Source: Planctomycetota bacterium
GTDB taxonomy: Bacteria; Planctomycetota; Phycisphaerae; Phycisphaerales; SM1A02
Assembly: GCA_003671075.1 (NCBI GenBank)
Contig: QWPT01000017.1
Location: forward strand, 1 to 58,613
Direction of reading: 5' to 3'
DNA: 58,613 nucleotides
The first letter of the stretch is position 1, and every line of letters begins with the position of its first letter. Shown in pieces: positions 30,896 through 39,295 of this stretch. The notes under the pieces are model-generated. The model saw nothing but the letters and a program-made list of their open reading frames with translations. It did no database searches and was not told where the DNA came from. The translations under genes were made by a program, and so were the position numbers.

Positions 30896-33412
30896 TCACC
30901 GCCACTCCTGCCGCGGATACCGCCTCTTCAATCCATTTCGCATCTCGGGATAAAGCACGCGCCAGAAGTTGGCCAAGTCCTGCGTCACCTGAAGCGGGCG
31001 ATAGTTCGGACCCAGGATCTCGACGACCATCGCCACTCTTCCGCCAGCAACCTTTGGTGTTTCTTCGAGTCCATAGAAATCTTGAATCTTCGCGCGACCT
31101 CGCGGCGGGGCGCCGACCTCGTACTCAATCTTCATCTTGAATCCGCGCGGCATCGAGATCGCCACTGGTGCCATCTTCTCGACAAACTGAATGTCGTCCC
31201 ACGAAAGCGCGCTACGCACAGCATCAATCGCCTGCTTCGTTTCGACCTCGCGCGCGCGTACGCAGCCGGACACCAACTCGGTTCGAATGACATCGAGGTC
31301 CTCCTCGGAGTACGCGATCAATCCTCGCTCGGGAAACCACTGCGCAACGCACCGCACTCGCGCGATCCACGCGTCGCAATGCTCCTCCCAGCCATCAAGT
31401 TTGATCTCTCCAGACTGGATGCGCGCGACGAGCTCACGCTCTACTTCCGGCGATGGCTTTGCGGGGCGGGCCTTGCGAGTGACCACTGCCTCGAGAAACA
31501 GTTCCTCTTCGGCGATCTCTACAGCACGGGTCTCCTTGTTCCAGCCGGCTGAAAATCTTCTTGAAAACGCGTGTGGGAGCGCTGCCTCCACGATCTCGCG
31601 CGGCACTGGGTGCGCGACGGGAATCGAAACTAATCGATCGTGATCGGGTCCCGACTCTCGCACTTCGAGCGCGATGATGAATCCTGGCTCGTACACCAGC
31701 GACTCTTTTGCGAGCTCAACTTTGCGGCGCCCCGCGAGCGCGCAGTGCGGGCGTTCTCGTTCGAGCTTGAACGCGATACGGTCGATGAACCCTGCGACGA
31801 GCGCGCAATCAAGCGCGGCGTTTGAAGAGTCCGCGCCGATGTCCTTCGCGCTGCGCGCGAGTTGTTCGGTCACAAGCACAGCCTCTCGAATGGCAAGGCG
31901 ATCGGCCTCGCGCGGCAAAGCGCGCGTTTCCGCGGCCTCGATAAGCCGTTCGCGAACAAGGGCGTCGCTGCGCGGGTCGTCCTTGGCAAGCAATGTCAAC
32001 AGCGCCTGTGGCGCAATGCCGTCGGTTGGGTCGCGGTCGGAAATCGATGCTGCGATTCGCGCCACTCGTCGCGCGCAGCCCAGCCGTGCGCCCTCGACCA
32101 GCGCGCGTGCGAGTCGCGGGTGCGCGGGCACGCGCGCCATCGCGCGCCCAACCGCCGTCAATCCATGCGCATCGAGCGCGCCAAGTGTGGAGAGCGTCTT
32201 CGCGGCCTCATCGGTGCGCGCGGCGTCCGGTGCGTCGAGCCATGGAAACCGATTGAAATCGGCGACACCAAGCGACATGGTCTCGAGCATCGCACTCGCG
32301 AGGTCAATACGGGCGACCTCAGCCATCGTGTGCGCCTCACGCCGCTCATGCTCTGCGATCGTCCACAGCCGAATCGCGCGACCGGGAGCGGTGCGGCCCG
32401 CACGACCCGCGCGCTGTTCGGCGCTCGCCTTCGAGATCGGCTCGACGCGCAGCGTGTCGAGTCCACGCAGCGGGTCGTACCGGTGGATGCGCGCCAGTCC
32501 GCAATCGATCACCGTTCTCACGCCATCGATGGTGAGGCTGGTCTCCGCAACATTCGTCGACACGATGATCCGCCGCTTCTTCACAGGATCCACCGCCGAG
32601 ACAGCGCGATCCTGTTCGTCGGGGGGCAATCCGCCGTGTAGCGGCAGAACCTCAGCGGCGATGCCCGTGCGCGAAAGCGCGATGCGCGCTTTTTCGCAAG
32701 TCTTCATGATCTCGTAGCCGCCGGGCATGAACACAAGGATGTGGCCAGGATCGTCGGCGCGGCCCTGCGCGAACGCATCCAGCACGCGCTCAATTGCGGC
32801 GCCTGCGAGATCCCACGGTGTCTCGCGCGACGGCTTTCCCATGTATTCGATCGAGACTGGATACGAACGCCCTTCGGCGAGCACGGTTTTGCATCCGAGA
32901 AACGATTCAAGCCGAGTGGCCTCGAGTGTGGCGCTCGTCACGATGAGCTTGAGATCGGCGCGTCGCGATTCCTGCGCCAACTTCAAAAGTCCGAGTGCGA
33001 CATCGATCGCGACCGAGCGTTCGTGGAACTCGTCGAGAATCACCGCGCCGACGCGGGCGAGCGCTGGATCGCTCTGCATTTGCCGCACAAAGAGGCCGTC
33101 GGTCACAAAGCGAATGCGTGTTCGCGTCGACAATTTGCGGTCGTGACGGGTTTCAAATCCCACGATTCCGCCACATTCGTCGCCGAGTTCGTGTGCGACC
33201 CGCATCGCAAGCGTGCGAGCGGCAAGCCGTCGCGGCTCAAGTACAACGATGTCGCCCTTCACGCCTTCGAGATCGAGCAGCATCTTCGGAAGTTGCGTGC
33301 TCTTTCCCGAGCCGGTCGGCGCCACCACGACGAGTCTGTTCGCATTGCGCACTGCGTTGCGAATCTCATCACGAGCGCGCTGTATGGGCAACTCCTCGGG
33401 CGTTCGTGCCAT
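30896..33412 (-). CDS. hrpB: ATP-dependent RNA helicase HrpB
   Basis: The protein of 838 residues belongs to the DEAH-type helicases: Walker A VVVAPTGSGKSTQLPK, EPRRLAARTLAMRVA, DEFHER box (ILDEFHERSVAIDV, the H-variant that marks HrpB), SATLEATRLESFLG, and RIIVSTNVAETSLTIDGVRTVIDCG with QRAGRAGRTAPGRAIRLW. The HrpB C-terminal domain follows, ending RPLQVTQDLANFWRVLYPEMR. It is a cytoplasmic RNA helicase of uncertain physiological target. The frame is open far upstream, but the ATG at 33412 overlaps the LOG-family stop (TGATG), a clear coupling, and the family start MARTPEELPIQRARDEI fits. Length is normal. Confidence 0.93.
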   Translation of the reverse strand: MARTPEELPIQRARDEIRNAVRNANRLVVVAPTGSGKSTQLPKMLLDLEGVKGDIVVLEPRRLAARTLAMRVAHELGDECGGIVGFETRHDRKLSTRTRIRFVTDGLFVRQMQSDPALARVGAVILDEFHERSVAIDVALGLLKLAQESRRADLKLIVTSATLEATRLESFLGCKTVLAEGRSYPVSIEYMGKPSRETPWDLAGAAIERVLDAFAQGRADDPGHILVFMPGGYEIMKTCEKARIALSRTGIAAEVLPLHGGLPPDEQDRAVSAVDPVKKRRIIVSTNVAETSLTIDGVRTVIDCGLARIHRYDPLRGLDTLRVEPISKASAEQRAGRAGRTAPGRAIRLWTIAEHERREAHTMAEVARIDLASAMLETMSLGVADFNRFPWLDAPDAARTDEAAKTLSTLGALDAHGLTAVGRAMARVPAHPRLARALVEGARLGCARRVARIAASISDRDPTDGIAPQALLTLLAKDDPRSDALVRERLIEAAETRALPREADRLAIREAVLVTEQLARSAKDIGADSSNAALDCALVAGFIDRIAFKLERERPHCALAGRRKVELAKESLVYEPGFIIALEVRESGPDHDRLVSIPVAHPVPREIVEAALPHAFSRRFSAGWNKETRAVEIAEEELFLEAVVTRKARPAKPSPEVERELVARIQSGEIKLDGWEEHCDAWIARVRCVAQWFPERGLIAYSEEDLDVIRTELVSGCVRAREVETKQAIDAVRSALSWDDIQFVEKMAPVAISMPRGFKMKIEYEVGAPPRGRAKIQDFYGLEETPKVAGGRVAMVVEILGPNYRPLQVTQDLANFWRVLYPEMRNGLKRRYPRQEWR

Positions 33413-34236
33413 CAGATCGCGCTCTCGTGCCACGAATCGCCGCCGCGCCTGCGGTGACGCGGGCCGCCGCGGGTTCCGTCGCCAGACACGCGCTCCTCTT
33501 CGTCCGCTGCGAATCGCGGAAGTTCCGGAGCAACCACGCGCTGACCGATGTGGGACTCCCACACGATTTGCACGGCTTCCTCGACGCTATCGGTGATCGA
33601 GAAAATTTCAAAATCTCCAGGGCTCACCGTGGCGTATTCGTCGCGCAGCGTGGTCTTCATCCAATCGACGAGTGGCGCCCAGAACTTCGCGCCGACGAGA
33701 ACGATGGGAAACGGAACAATTTTCAGTGTCTGGATGAGTGTGAGTGCCTCGAACAACTCGTCCATCGTTCCGAAGCCGCCAGGGAAAATGATGAAGCCCC
33801 GCGCGTACTTCACGAACATGACCTTGCGAACGAAGAAGTAGCGGAACTCGATGTCGACGGTCTGGAACGGATTCGGCTGCTGCTCCATCGGCAACACGAT
33901 GTTGAGGCCGACGCTCGTTCCGCCCGCCTCCTTCGCGCCTTTGTTGGCAGCCTCCATCACGCCCGGTCCGCCGCCAGTGATGACGGTGAAGCCCTTCTCA
34001 ACAAGAAGGCGACCGCACTTCTCCGCTTGCTGGTACGAAGGATGCTCGGGTTTGAGGCGCGCAGATCCGAAGACCGCGACACCGGGTGCGCATCGTGACA
34101 TCGTCTCGACGCCGTCAACGAACTCGCTGAGAATCCGAAGCGCGCGCCAACTTTCGAGGGCGAGGGCTTGCTTGCGTTCCATCTGGTCCATTTTGAAAGA
34201 GTACACGGGCGCCGAGCGAACTGCGAGAGTCTTCAT
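33412..34236 (-). CDS. LOG-family (TIGR00730) nucleoside-monophosphate phosphoribohydrolase-like protein
   Basis: The 274-residue protein has the Rossmann-like LOG fold: GVAVFGSARLKPEHPSY, VITGGGPGVMEAANKGAKEAGG, and the hallmark PGGFGTMDELFEALTLIQ (P-G-G-x-G-T-x-x-E). Related proteins release cytokinin-type bases or act on nucleoside monophosphates; earlier annotations call them lysine decarboxylases without support. The last 45 residues (EEERVSGDGTRGGPRHRRRGGDS) form a charged, probably disordered tail. It is coupled to hrpB downstream. The start at 34236 is the first of a few possible starts; the internal Met in MDQMERKQALALESW could also serve. Confidence 0.88.
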   Translation of the reverse strand: MKTLAVRSAPVYSFKMDQMERKQALALESWRALRILSEFVDGVETMSRCAPGVAVFGSARLKPEHPSYQQAEKCGRLLVEKGFTVITGGGPGVMEAANKGAKEAGGTSVGLNIVLPMEQQPNPFQTVDIEFRYFFVRKVMFVKYARGFIIFPGGFGTMDELFEALTLIQTLKIVPFPIVLVGAKFWAPLVDWMKTTLRDEYATVSPGDFEIFSITDSVEEAVQIVWESHIGQRVVAPELPRFAADEEERVSGDGTRGGPRHRRRGGDSWHESAI

Positions 34237-34285
34237 GCGCTGTTTGATGTAACTACCTTCTTGAACTATACTTAGACATTAGCAT

Positions 34286-34314
34286 TTGATCCGGGCCGCG
34301 GTTTTCGCTAGACT
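34286..34314 (+). promoter_or_regulatory. Possible sigma-70 promoter for folC
   Basis: TTGATC (34286-34291) and TAGACT (34309-34314) are 17 bases apart in the divergent gap between the LOG-family gene and folC. The folC ATG at 34325 is ten bases beyond the -10 box, so the leader would be only a few bases long and no Shine-Dalgarno sequence is present. Inferred by pattern only. Confidence 0.35.
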
Positions 34315-34324
34315 CTGCAAATCT

Positions 34325-36289
34325 ATGGCAAAGGACACTACTTCGCGCGACCTCGGTCGCAGCGTTTCCAACTCGGGTTCGAAGTCGAAGCGGTCAGAGG
34401 GCACGGCGAAGCCGGTGGCGAAGGCCGCCGTCGGGTCCGTTTCATCGGCGCGCACGCCTATTCGGTTGCCGAAAGTTCCCCTGAAGCAGGACGCGAAGGC
34501 CACGCCGCCTGCGGCGAAGGTTGTGGTCAAGGCCGGCCTCAAGGTTGACCTCAAGCTTGACCCCAAGCTTGACCCCAAGGCTGACCTCAAGGCTGACCTC
34601 AAGGCTGACCTCAAGGCCAAAATCGAAACCAAGCCCGCGCCTTCAAGCAAGCCAGCGACGAAGGCTTCGTCGAAACGTGGCTCCAAGGCCGCTGTCGAAG
34701 CGATTTACGCTCCGAGGTCTGCACCAGCGCCGAGATCGGAGGCGACCCTCAAGGCTATCGCTGCCGCCACTCCGCGACAGAACACTCCGCAGCCGCCCGC
34801 GCGCCAACTCGGACTTCGTGCAACCCGCCCTGAGGAAGTGGCGAACGTTCGCCCGCTTGAAATGCGCACTGGCCGCTCGACCGAAGGCAAGGCTCCCAAG
34901 GGTTCCGCGGACATCAACGGCTACAGCGCTGCGGTTCGCTACCTCATGGAGCGCGCGGATTTCGAGCGTTCGCGCACGGTGAAGTACAACGAGACGACAT
35001 TCCGTCTCGACCGCATGCAGCAATTGCTGGCGAAGCTCGGCAATCCACACGAGCACATTCGAACCGTGCATGTTGCGGGCACCAACGGCAAGGGCTCGAC
35101 GGTCCACATGATCGCGTCCATGCTGCAGGCCTGCGGTTACACGGTCGGCGTCTACACCAGTCCGCATCTGATTGATCTGCGCGACCGCATCGTCATCAAT
35201 GGGCAGTCGATCGACAAGGCAATCTTCGCCGACACGATGAAGCAAGTGGCGAAAGCTGCGGAAAAAGCGGGCGTGGAGCCTACTTTCTTCGAAGTGATTA
35301 CCGCGGTGTGCTTCAAGCATTTCGCCGAACAGGCTGTGGACATCGCCATCGTCGAGGTCGGACTCGGTGGGCGACTCGACTCGACCAATGTCATCCGCCC
35401 CGAGGCGTGCGTCATTACCTCGATTGACTTCGACCACACCAAACTCCTGGGCAACACGCTCGAGGAGATCGCGCGAGAGAAGGCGGGCATCTTCAAGAAG
35501 GATGTTCCTGCGTTCATCTTCGAGAGCGAGCCATCGGTGCAGCAGGCGATCGTCGAAGTTGCCGAGAAGTCGGGCGCGCTGTTGCGCATTGTGAACAAGG
35601 ACATCGATTACTCGGCGCGCTTCTGCGTGACTGATGAACTCGGGCCGCACACGCGCGTTTGCCTCTACACCAAGAATTCGCGCCTCGAGCACTTGCCTGT
35701 GCCGTTGCCTGGAGAGCATCAGGCTTCGAACTGCGGTCTCGCGCTCGCGGTCGTTGATCACCTCAAGACAGTCGGATTTGACTGCCCAGAGGACAAGATC
35801 ACTGCGGGTCTCGCCGCGACCAAGATCCCCGGACGCATGCAGCTTGTTTGGGATCGTCCACGCGTGCTCGTCGACGGTGCGCACAATCCAGCGGCGGTCG
35901 GCGCGCTTATGCGCTGCGTTGGCGCGCATGTGCCCTACGACTCGATGATCTGCGTCTTCGGCTGCTGCAGCGATAAGGATTTGCCTGGGCTCGTCGACAA
36001 GGTGAATCTCGGTGCCGACAAGGTCATCTTCACGCGGGCCGTCAGCAATCCGCGTTCAGCTGATCCTGAGGATCTGCAGAAGCTGTTCCATGAGCGCAGT
36101 GGCAAGATGAGTCAGGTGGCGAGGTCGCTTCCTGAAGCGCTCGAGATGGCCACCCGCGCGGTCAGCCGAGAGGACCTTGTCTGCGTGACTGGCTCGTTCT
36201 ACCTCGTTGGCGAGACGCTGAAGCACCTTCAGCACTTTGATCGCTCGACGGGCGGAAAGATCCCGGCTGCGATCCCCGACCGAGATTGA
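34325..36289 (+). CDS. folC: Folylpolyglutamate/dihydrofolate synthase with a 200-residue basic N-terminal tail
   Basis: The ATG at 34325 gives 654 residues, against about 430 for normal FolC. Residues from about 198 onwards form a standard enzyme: RTVHVAGTNGKGSTVHMIASML (P-loop at about 251), GVYTSPHLIDLRDRI, EVGLGGRLDSTNVI, ITSIDFDHTKLLGNTLEEIAREKAGIFK, PGRMQ and VLVDGAHNPAA. FolC adds glutamate to dihydropteroate and folates. The first about 200 residues are unlike FolC: very rich in Lys, Ala, Pro and Ser, with eight KADL-type tetrapeptides (about residues 69-100). The tail has no predicted signal or membrane segment and reads in the same frame without interruption. Its function is unknown. 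A hairpin terminator separates the gene from leuS. Confidence 0.93.
   Translation: MAKDTTSRDLGRSVSNSGSKSKRSEGTAKPVAKAAVGSVSSARTPIRLPKVPLKQDAKATPPAAKVVVKAGLKVDLKLDPKLDPKADLKADLKADLKAKIETKPAPSSKPATKASSKRGSKAAVEAIYAPRSAPAPRSEATLKAIAAATPRQNTPQPPARQLGLRATRPEEVANVRPLEMRTGRSTEGKAPKGSADINGYSAAVRYLMERADFERSRTVKYNETTFRLDRMQQLLAKLGNPHEHIRTVHVAGTNGKGSTVHMIASMLQACGYTVGVYTSPHLIDLRDRIVINGQSIDKAIFADTMKQVAKAAEKAGVEPTFFEVITAVCFKHFAEQAVDIAIVEVGLGGRLDSTNVIRPEACVITSIDFDHTKLLGNTLEEIAREKAGIFKKDVPAFIFESEPSVQQAIVEVAEKSGALLRIVNKDIDYSARFCVTDELGPHTRVCLYTKNSRLEHLPVPLPGEHQASNCGLALAVVDHLKTVGFDCPEDKITAGLAATKIPGRMQLVWDRPRVLVDGAHNPAAVGALMRCVGAHVPYDSMICVFGCCSDKDLPGLVDKVNLGADKVIFTRAVSNPRSADPEDLQKLFHERSGKMSQVARSLPEALEMATRAVSREDLVCVTGSFYLVGETLKHLQHFDRSTGGKIPAAIPDRD
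34529..34624 (+). repeat. 12-bp tandem repeat in folC encoding K-x-D/G-L/P units
   Basis: Eight successive 12-base units read KAGL, KVDL, KLDP, KLDP, KADL, KADL, KADL and KAKI. The three central units are identical at DNA level (AAGGCTGACCTC), which suggests recent growth or shrinkage by slippage. Copy number may vary between strains. Confidence 0.9.
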
Positions 36290-36313
36290 TCGTCTGCGAC
36301 AACTCAAAGCAAC

Positions 36314-36340
36314 AGCGCCGCGGCCACCCCGCGGCGCTTT
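36314..36340 (+). terminator. Hairpin between folC and leuS
   Basis: AGCGCCGCGG (36314-36323) and CCGCGGCGCT (36329-36338) form a perfect 10-bp stem with a five-base loop, followed by only three T residues. It would act as a weak intrinsic terminator after folC or as an attenuating hairpin just 16 bases before the leuS start. Confidence 0.6.
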
Positions 36341-36354
36341 ACAATCGCCCACCT

Positions 36355-39270
36355 ATGTCCGCATCGCCGATCGTCGAAACCAACGAAATCCCGCACCGCT
36401 ATACGGCCGCGTACGCCAACGCCGTCGAGGCGAAGTGGCAGGATTCGCTGTGTTGGCCTGACGGCAAGGGCTACGGATTTCGACAGCCCAATCCGGGCGA
36501 GGCGGGGTTCGACGCGTCGAAGCCGAAGTTCTACTGCCTCGACATGTTCCCGTATCCATCGGGCGCGGGCCTGCATGTCGGACATCCCGAGGGCTACACC
36601 GCCACCGACATCATTTGCCGATACAAGAAGCTCAAGGGCTTCAATGTGCTTCATCCGATGGGCTGGGACGCATTCGGGCTTCCCGCCGAGCAATACGCGA
36701 TCCAAACTGGTGTGCATCCCGAGGTCACCACCAAGAAGGCGATCGACAACTTCCGCCGACAGTTGAAACGCTTCGGATTTATGTACGACTGGTCGCGCGA
36801 ATTCGCGACGATCGATCCCGACTATTACAAGTGGACGCAGTGGATCTGGTTGCAGGCCTACGAGTCGTGGTTCGATCCAAGCGTGGCGAAGGCTCGGCCG
36901 ATCATGGAGCTGAGCGCGCGTTTCGCCCATGAAAACACGGTGATTTCGATTGGTGACGGCCAGACCAAGCGGTGGTCGGACTGCACGCGTCGTGAGCAAC
37001 AGGCGCATCTCGACACCTTCCGCCTCGCCTACATCGGAGAGCAGACCGTCAACTGGTGCCCGAAGCTCGGCACGGTGCTTGCCAACGAAGAGATCATCGA
37101 CGGACGCAGCGAGCGCGGCGGACATCCCGTCAAGCGCATGCCGCTTCGACAGTGGATGTTCCGCATCACGGCGTACGCGGACCGATTGCTCGCGGATCTT
37201 GCGCTGGTCGATTGGCCGGAATCGACGCGTACGCTGCAATCTGAATGGATCGGTCGCAGTGAGGGCGCGGAGATTCGCTTTGCGATCGTCGATCCCAGCG
37301 GAGACTGCTCTGAATCGCTTTCGGTGTTCACCACGCGGCCTGACACGCTGTTCGGCGCGACATACATGGTCCTGGCGCCCGAGCATCCGCTGGTCGCCCA
37401 TGCGATCGCGCGCAATGGCGATGCGAAGCTCGCCCAGTACATCGCCTGGGCGCGCAACCGCTCCGATATCGACCGTCAGCAGTCGAAGGAAAAGACGGGC
37501 TGCGCAACCGGTCTGTTCGTGGTGAATCCCGCGACGGGCGCGCGTATTCCTGTGTGGACGGCTGAGTATGTACTCATGGGTTATGGCACTGGCGCAATCA
37601 TGGCGGTGCCAGCCCACGACGAACGCGACTTCGATTTTGCCCGCGCTTTCTCGCTGCCCATCGTGCAAGTGGTGGAGATCGCTGGCGTTTCTTACACCGG
37701 CGACGCGGCGACGAGTGGTGAGGGTTGTGCGGTAAACAGTGCGAATGCTGCGACGATTTCGCTCGACGGGCTCGCAACTCTCGAGGCGAAGCGCGTCGTG
37801 ATTTCGTGGCTTGAGCAGATGGGGATCGGCGCGATGCGGGTGAACTACCGTTTGCGTGATTGGCTGTTCTCGCGTCAGCGCTATTGGGGCGAGCCATTTC
37901 CGATCGTGTTCGATGCGGATGGCAACCACTATCCCGTTTCGGTTTCGAGTTTGCCGCTGGTGCTTCCGCCGCTGGCCGACTATTCGCCGATTGAAAGTGA
38001 TGTACCGCAGCCGCCGTTGGCGAAGGCGCGTGAGTGGACGCACACGACCGCAGGTGCTGCGGGCGTTGATCCCGCGTTGCTGGCCGCGAACACGGCGGTC
38101 GTGCGCGAGACCAACACGATGCCTGGATGGGCGGGCAGTTGTTGGTACTACTTGCGCTATTGCTCTCCGAAGGATTCGCAGCATTTCGTATCGCCCGAGG
38201 CCGAGCGCTATTGGATGCTCTCGAATCGGGCGGGAAGCGAAACGACGGGCGCGCCCGCGCAGTACGACCCCGCGACTTGTCATGCCGGCGGCGTCGACCT
38301 CTATGTCGGCGGAAGCGAGCACGCGGTGTTGCACCTGCTTTATGCGCGTTTCTGGCACAAGATGCTGTTTGATCTTGGGCAGGTGTCGACGCCAGAACCA
38401 ATGGGCAAGCTCTTCCATCAGGGCTTAATTACAAGCCACGCATTTCAGCGCGCCGACAAGACGCTGGTTCCCGTCGACGAGGTCGAGGAGCGGGGCGAAG
38501 GCGGATTTGTCGAGGCGAAGACCGGAGAGAAGGTCGTGCAGATCGTGGCGAAGATGTCGAAATCGCTGCGAAATGTGGTGAATCCCGACGACATCATTGC
38601 GGAGTACGGCGCGGATACCTTTCGTCTCTACGAAATGTACATGGGTCCGCTCGAAGCGTCGAAGCCGTGGAACACCCGCGATATCGTCGGCGTTTTCCGG
38701 TTTTTGCAGCGGGCCTGGCGGCTTGCCGTCGACGAGCGGACGGGCGAGCCGCTGTGCGCCGCGCAGCCGGACGCGAAGATCGAGAAGCTGTTGCATCGAA
38801 CGATTCACAAGGTCGCTGAGGACATCGAGCGGCTTTCGCTGAACACGGCGATCGCGGCGATGATCGAGTTGATCAACGCGGCGACGCGCCCAACCGGAAT
38901 GGCCGATCCATCGCAGGGCGGAATGACGCGCGATCAGTTGGGGCGTTTCGCTCGGATTCTCTGGCCCTTTGCGCCGCATTTCGCGGATGAGCTCGGGGTA
39001 AAGCTTGGCTTGCACCCGCAAGGAGCGGGCGGCTTTTACGCGTCGAGTTGGCCGAGCCATGATGCCGCGATGCTGGTCGACGACGAGATCGAGTTGCCAG
39101 TGCAGATTCAAGGCAAGGTCAAGGCGAGACTGATGGTGTCGGCCAAGGCGGACATCGCGGCGATCGAGGAAATTGCCTTGTCGAACGCTGAGGTCGTGGC
39201 GGCGCTCGCCGGTCGGCCGGTGAAAAAGGTCGTCGTGGTCGCGGGCCGCATGGTGAATATCGTCGTCTGA
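36355..39270 (+). CDS. leuS: Leucyl-tRNA synthetase
   Basis: The 971-residue protein is a class I synthetase with YPSGAGLHVGHPEGYTATDI (HIGH-type motif at about residue 65), LHPMGWDAFGLPAEQYAI, the editing domain (FTTRPDTLFGATYMVLAPEH and the T-G-A-I-M-A-V-P-A-H-D-x-R-D-x-x-F-A element), and KMSKSLRNVVNPDDII (KMSKS at about residue 733). A C-terminal anticodon-binding and appended domain follows. It charges tRNA-Leu and edits mischarged products. The length is somewhat longer than the E. coli enzyme (860), mainly from insertions before and after the editing domain. The ATG at 36355 follows the terminator-like hairpin. Confidence 0.97.
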   Translation: MSASPIVETNEIPHRYTAAYANAVEAKWQDSLCWPDGKGYGFRQPNPGEAGFDASKPKFYCLDMFPYPSGAGLHVGHPEGYTATDIICRYKKLKGFNVLHPMGWDAFGLPAEQYAIQTGVHPEVTTKKAIDNFRRQLKRFGFMYDWSREFATIDPDYYKWTQWIWLQAYESWFDPSVAKARPIMELSARFAHENTVISIGDGQTKRWSDCTRREQQAHLDTFRLAYIGEQTVNWCPKLGTVLANEEIIDGRSERGGHPVKRMPLRQWMFRITAYADRLLADLALVDWPESTRTLQSEWIGRSEGAEIRFAIVDPSGDCSESLSVFTTRPDTLFGATYMVLAPEHPLVAHAIARNGDAKLAQYIAWARNRSDIDRQQSKEKTGCATGLFVVNPATGARIPVWTAEYVLMGYGTGAIMAVPAHDERDFDFARAFSLPIVQVVEIAGVSYTGDAATSGEGCAVNSANAATISLDGLATLEAKRVVISWLEQMGIGAMRVNYRLRDWLFSRQRYWGEPFPIVFDADGNHYPVSVSSLPLVLPPLADYSPIESDVPQPPLAKAREWTHTTAGAAGVDPALLAANTAVVRETNTMPGWAGSCWYYLRYCSPKDSQHFVSPEAERYWMLSNRAGSETTGAPAQYDPATCHAGGVDLYVGGSEHAVLHLLYARFWHKMLFDLGQVSTPEPMGKLFHQGLITSHAFQRADKTLVPVDEVEERGEGGFVEAKTGEKVVQIVAKMSKSLRNVVNPDDIIAEYGADTFRLYEMYMGPLEASKPWNTRDIVGVFRFLQRAWRLAVDERTGEPLCAAQPDAKIEKLLHRTIHKVAEDIERLSLNTAIAAMIELINAATRPTGMADPSQGGMTRDQLGRFARILWPFAPHFADELGVKLGLHPQGAGGFYASSWPSHDAAMLVDDEIELPVQIQGKVKARLMVSAKADIAAIEEIALSNAEVVAALAGRPVKKVVVVAGRMVNIVV

Positions 39271-39295
39271 GCGGTACGCTGTGAGCCTCGTGTGC

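Noticed and set aside
34261-34272. TATACT at 34267 as the folC -10 box
   Set aside because: No suitable -35 hexamer at 16-18 bases upstream; the TTGATC-N17-TAGACT pair closer to the gene fits better.
36304-38418. Long open frame on the minus strand across leuS
   Set aside because: It overlaps a complete leuS with all motifs. Its translation is rich in Arg, His and Ala with no domain, as expected for shadows in GC-rich DNA.
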